Assembly: GCA_944389715.1 (NCBI GenBank)
Contig: CALXNI010000059.1
Coordinates: 1 to 23,283 of the forward strand
DNA length: 23,283 bases
Source of the DNA: an uncultured Clostridia bacterium
GTDB lineage: Bacteria; Bacillota; Clostridia; TANB77; CAG-508
Direction: 5' to 3'
Position numbers and translations under genes: made by a program. Every line of letters begins with the position of its first letter. The first letter of the stretch is position 1. Positions 20,592 through 23,283 of the stretch are shown one piece after another. The notes under the pieces were generated by a model. The model worked only from the letters and a program-made list of their open reading frames with translations, was not told where the DNA came from and did not search any database.

Positions 20592-22331
20592 TCTCTCTTC
20601 ATCACTTTGTATTGTTCCATTTTTTTGTTTCCACTCTTCATTTAATTCTTCTTGCTCAATAATTTTCCACTCTTTAACATTAAAAGCTCCTCTAGGAAGT
20701 AACCTCATATCTCCAATTACTGGCAAGCTTACAAATGATAAATTCATATATGGATCTATTCCTTCATTTACTTTTGCCTGATTTTTTAATTCTTTCATTT
20801 TCTTAATGACTTCATTCGGATTTTCGTCAGTCATAAGATTTGCTATTGGTAAAGCAAGGCTTGCTTTTGTATTTCCGTTTTCTACATATATCTTTCCACC
20901 TTGCATCTTAGCTATTTCATTAGCTGCTTTTACTATATCTTCATCATTTGTTCCTGCAAGTATCATATAATGTGAATCATGTGCAACTGTAGTTCCTACT
21001 GCTCCTTTTTTTAGTCCCATTCCTTTTAAATACGCAATTCCTGTATGCATAGTTCCTTTATGAGACTCTATAACAACAGCTTTAATGATATCATTTGACA
21101 AATCATAATTATCTGCAATTCCTTCGTCTGTTGTTATTATTTCTCCTGGAATTAAGCCTATTACTTTTTTTGGCACTCCTTGACATTTTATATCATCTAG
21201 TGTAACTGTTCTCATATTTATAGAGTTTCTTACTTTTGATTCTAATTTTTCATCTACTTTATTTTTTGGCCAGTTTGATAATTTTTCTTTTGTAATTTCT
21301 TCTCCATTTTTATAAACACTATTTATTTTAACTACATTTACATCATCTAAAATAGCTAAATCTGCATTACAGCCCTCTTCGATTTTTCCTAAATTTTCTA
21401 ATCCAAAATATCTAGCTGCATTATATGTTGCAGTAACATATGCATCTTCTGGTTTTACTCCTAATTCAATTGATTTTCTTATTATAGAATCAATATGCCC
21501 CTCAAATTTTAATTCTTCTGGATGTTTATCATCAGTCGCAAACATTACATTCTCTCTATATTCTGGATCATTCATTAGTTGTGCTAAAGCCTCTAAATTT
21601 TTTGCTGCAGTTCCTTGTCTTATCATAATATAAAAATCCTGCCCTAAATTACGTGCTACATTTATTTTCTCTTCCGCTTCTTCAATTGTACTACATTCAT
21701 GGTCTGATTCTATTCCTGCTTTTATATATTTCCTTAAATCTTCTCCTGTTAACCCTGGTGCATGTCCATCTACTCTTTTTCCTAACTTTTTTGCTTCATC
21801 AATCTTTAAAAGGACATCTTTATCTCCTGCCAAAACTCCTGGATAATTCATCATTTCAGCTAATCCTAAGATCCTTTCTTCGTCTAGTTCGAAGCATTTT
21901 GCGGTGTCAGCACTATTTAATTCTGCTGCTGACTCGTCAAATTCTGTAGAGGGTACACAAGATGGAACCATAAAATATACTGATATAGGTAATTTGCTAG
22001 TTTTTTGTAACATATATTTTATCCCATCTACCCCACATACATTTGCTATTTCATGTGGATCTGTTACAACAGTTGTTGTCCCATGAATACTTGCTATTTT
22101 TGCAAAATCTTCTGGAGAAATCACTGAGCTTTCTAGATGAATATGCCCATCTATAAATCCTGGTACTATGCTCTTTCCCTTTATATCCTTTTCTTCTTTA
22201 GCTACAAAATTTCCATTAATTCCAACAATTTTTCCCTCTTTTATAGCAATATTCCCATCTATAAACTTTCTTGAGTTAACATCTAAATATTTACCATTTT
22301 TTAAAACTAAATCTACTTCTATTTTTAACAC
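20589..22331 (-). CDS. ade: Adenine deaminase
   Basis: A 580-residue amidohydrolase that converts adenine to hypoxanthine and ammonia in purine salvage. The metal site motif FIDGHIHLESSVISPEDFA is followed by TTTVVTDPHEIANVCGVDG, the Ade signature, then VDGHAPGLTGEDLRKYI, SDHECSTIEEA and MFATDDKHPEEL, and the C-terminal half has VAHDSHYMILAGTND. Length and order fit the Ade family. The start is unclear: a GTG at 22331 is immediately preceded by AAGAAGG with no spacing, and the next in-frame codon at normal distance is ATA at 22322. The stop TGA is provided by the 27-bp repeat, so the last few residues may differ from the ancestral end. Confidence 0.92.
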   Translation of the reverse strand: MLKIEVDLVLKNGKYLDVNSRKFIDGNIAIKEGKIVGINGNFVAKEEKDIKGKSIVPGFIDGHIHLESSVISPEDFAKIASIHGTTTVVTDPHEIANVCGVDGIKYMLQKTSKLPISVYFMVPSCVPSTEFDESAAELNSADTAKCFELDEERILGLAEMMNYPGVLAGDKDVLLKIDEAKKLGKRVDGHAPGLTGEDLRKYIKAGIESDHECSTIEEAEEKINVARNLGQDFYIMIRQGTAAKNLEALAQLMNDPEYRENVMFATDDKHPEELKFEGHIDSIIRKSIELGVKPEDAYVTATYNAARYFGLENLGKIEEGCNADLAILDDVNVVKINSVYKNGEEITKEKLSNWPKNKVDEKLESKVRNSINMRTVTLDDIKCQGVPKKVIGLIPGEIITTDEGIADNYDLSNDIIKAVVIESHKGTMHTGIAYLKGMGLKKGAVGTTVAHDSHYMILAGTNDEDIVKAANEIAKMQGGKIYVENGNTKASLALPIANLMTDENPNEVIKKMKELKNQAKVNEGIDPYMNLSFVSLPVIGDMRLLPRGAFNVKEWKIIEQEELNEEWKQKNGTIQSDEER

Positions 22332-22381
22332 CTTCTTATAAGCAAAAAGTTAGACCTCTTATTTATATAGTTTTATATGTT

Positions 22382-22444
22382 TTATAATTCTAAAAATTCA
22401 TCTATTTCTGAATATGCTTGTCTTGTGTTAATTGATACTCCCAT
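22382..22444 (-). pseudogene. Very short ORF with good RBS, probable remnant of a small gene
   Basis: ATG at 22444 preceded by GGAGAG at 6 bases encodes only MGVSINTRQAYSEIDEFLEL before TAA. It resembles the N-terminus of small conserved clostridial proteins that continue for another 30-60 residues, and the following sequence is A/T-rich without a clear frame. No CGG lies at the break, so this is ordinary decay or a true 20-residue peptide. Confidence 0.3.
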
Positions 22445-22464
22445 TTTTTACTCTCCATTCTTTC

Positions 22465-22488
22465 TGAACAAATAGACGGACTTTTGCT
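22465..22488 (-). repeat. Degenerate 27-bp repeat
   Basis: TGAACAAATAGACGGACTTT keeps one inverted end and the GACGGACTTTT core; the other end has decayed to GCTC. Confidence 0.5.
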
Positions 22489-22497
22489 CTCTATTGT

Positions 22498-23082
22498 TTA
22501 ATCTGCATAAAGCCTTGTTACTTGGTACTCGTAATGATCTTCCCCATCAGCTATGCTTACAGAAATTCCTTTTCCATTATTAGCTTTTAATTTGTTTGGC
22601 ATTTGTTCTATTGCCTCTTCCATAAGATAAGTAATTTCTTCATCTGTTAATTCACTATTATTTGCTTTTATTAAATTCCTAAAGTATTTCATTGCTACCT
22701 CTTTGTTTTGGCTCTCTTTTGGAACATACATGGCAATCACTTCTACTATGTCTTTCTCCTTATCTCCAGTAAATTCTATTGGCATAATGTAACATAAAAT
22801 ATCATCAAACATACCATACCAGTACTTTCCGTCTTCCATTACAAGATACTCATCACTAGCAGGATATTCCATACCACTATCCATTATTTCTGTATTAAAT
22901 TTAGAAACAACAACATTTACATTTTCTTTCTCTACCGTTCCATATTTATTTATAGTTTCTTGAAGCTCTTGTTCTTGCTCTTGTATATCCTTATCTAAAA
23001 AGTATTTAACTACAAAATATCCTCCGATTAATACTGCAATAATTATAATACATATAATTATTATAGCTTTGTCCTTCTTCAT
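22498..23082 (-). CDS. Membrane-anchored protein of unknown function
   Basis: A 194-residue protein with a short basic start (MKKDK), one transmembrane helix (about residues 6-28, AIIIICIIIIAVLIGGYFVV) and an extracytoplasmic domain. The domain contains KFNTEIMDSGMEYPASDEYLVMEDGKYWYGMFDDILCYI and a helical acidic part (NNSELTDEEITYLMEEAIEQ), ending in EDHYEYQVTRLYAD. I recognise no family. AGGGAG lies 5 bases before the ATG and a sigma-A promoter lies at 23127-23155. It is separated from the adenine deaminase gene by repeat debris, so no operon link is evident. Confidence 0.75.
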   Translation of the reverse strand: MKKDKAIIIICIIIIAVLIGGYFVVKYFLDKDIQEQEQELQETINKYGTVEKENVNVVVSKFNTEIMDSGMEYPASDEYLVMEDGKYWYGMFDDILCYIMPIEFTGDKEKDIVEVIAMYVPKESQNKEVAMKYFRNLIKANNSELTDEEITYLMEEAIEQMPNKLKANNGKGISVSIADGEDHYEYQVTRLYAD

Positions 23083-23126
23083 AAAACTCCCTCTTTTATA
23101 TAAATTCTTAAATATTATTTGTACAC

Positions 23127-23155
23127 ATCATAACATAAAAGAAAGTATTTGACAA
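23127..23155 (-). promoter_or_regulatory. Sigma-A promoter of the membrane protein gene at 22498
   Basis: Minus strand TTGTCA (23150-23155), 17-base spacer ending TGT, TATGAT (23127-23132). Confidence 0.6.
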
Positions 23156-23228
23156 TAAATATCTGAATTCATAAGCAAAATCCCGCTTTCTTGTTTTCAA
23201 AATAAATTACCTAATTTGTACAATATAC

Positions 23229-23257
23229 AAAAAGAGACTTCTTATAAGTCCCTTTTT
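23229..23257. terminator. Bidirectional terminator at the right edge
   Basis: AAAAAGAGACTT, a 5-base loop, and AAGTCCCTTTTTT form a stem with one mismatch, with A and T runs on both sides. It follows the stop of the partial gene at the edge. Confidence 0.7.
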
Positions 23258-23283
23258 TATCCTTCATATCCTTTTGCTCTTAG
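23257..23283 (-). CDS. 3' end of a gene continuing beyond the window
   Basis: The minus strand reads LRAKGYEG and then TAA at 23257-23259, immediately before the terminator. Only eight residues are visible, too few to identify a family; the assignment rests on the stop-terminator arrangement. Confidence 0.35.
   Translation of the reverse strand, partial: LRAKGYEG

Noticed and set aside
20216..20662. A complete 148-residue protein
   Set aside because: Only the first part is an HTH domain; after the 27-bp repeat the frame runs antisense to another fragment and to adenine deaminase.

Overview
The window is strongly AT-rich and reads as a low-GC, endospore-forming Firmicute, probably an uncultured Clostridia-type anaerobe. 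The evidence is forespore sigma-G, a YlmC/YmxH sporulation protein, YtaF, a DacF-like carboxypeptidase, and sigma-A promoters and AGGAGG ribosome binding sites throughout. Identity below family level cannot be read from the sequence.

Layout. 1-780: no protein gene; two minus-strand sigma-A promoters point out of the left edge (possibly an rRNA operon leader), followed by a long palindromic element. 780-2105: an F420-ligase-like gene, a MITE-like palindrome, the YlmC/YmxH gene and a giant hairpin. 2106-6009: sigG, comEA-like, dacF-like and LytR-CpsA-Psr cell-envelope genes. 6115-9049: a minus-strand run ykvI, DUF5711, cvpA. 9137-11487: a TMEM165/GDT1-type exporter, tRNA-Arg(TCT), and a LexA-boxed Y-family polymerase/YolD operon. 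11607-14093: an ECF sigma/anti-sigma pair, a 47-residue membrane peptide gene with the same promoter architecture, and a FemA/B-type transferase. 14363-16994: a FAD/Rieske oxidoreductase, tRNA-Arg(ACG), ytaF and tRNA-Pro(TGG). 16984-19143: a 2.1-kb segment bounded by a 68-bp direct repeat that begins inside the tRNA-Pro 3' end, carrying an Ltp-repeat lipoprotein. 19224-23283: a DUF3298-like membrane protein, gene fragments cut by a 27-bp repeat family, adenine deaminase and a hypothetical membrane protein.

The most remarkable observation is translational. Three otherwise intact genes (sigG twice, cvpA twice in tandem, ykvI once) and one HTH gene fragment are split by +1 frameshifts, and every one of the six shifts is at an in-frame CGG followed by A. 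Reading CGGA as one glycine (or skipping the C and reading GGA) restores the full family sequence every time, including conserved glycines of SigG and the typical C-terminal half of CvpA. Scanning both strands by eye, I found no in-frame CGG in any intact gene of the window, while CGGA in other phases (AAC-GGA, GAC-GGA and so on) is common and harmless. This points to an unassigned CGG codon with obligatory +1 decoding of CGGA as glycine: either a natural quadruplet codon read by an expanded-anticodon tRNA-Gly, or a +1 slip at a codon with no tRNA. The two arginine tRNAs here (TCT and ACG) cannot read CGG by standard pairing. No decoding factor is encoded in the window.
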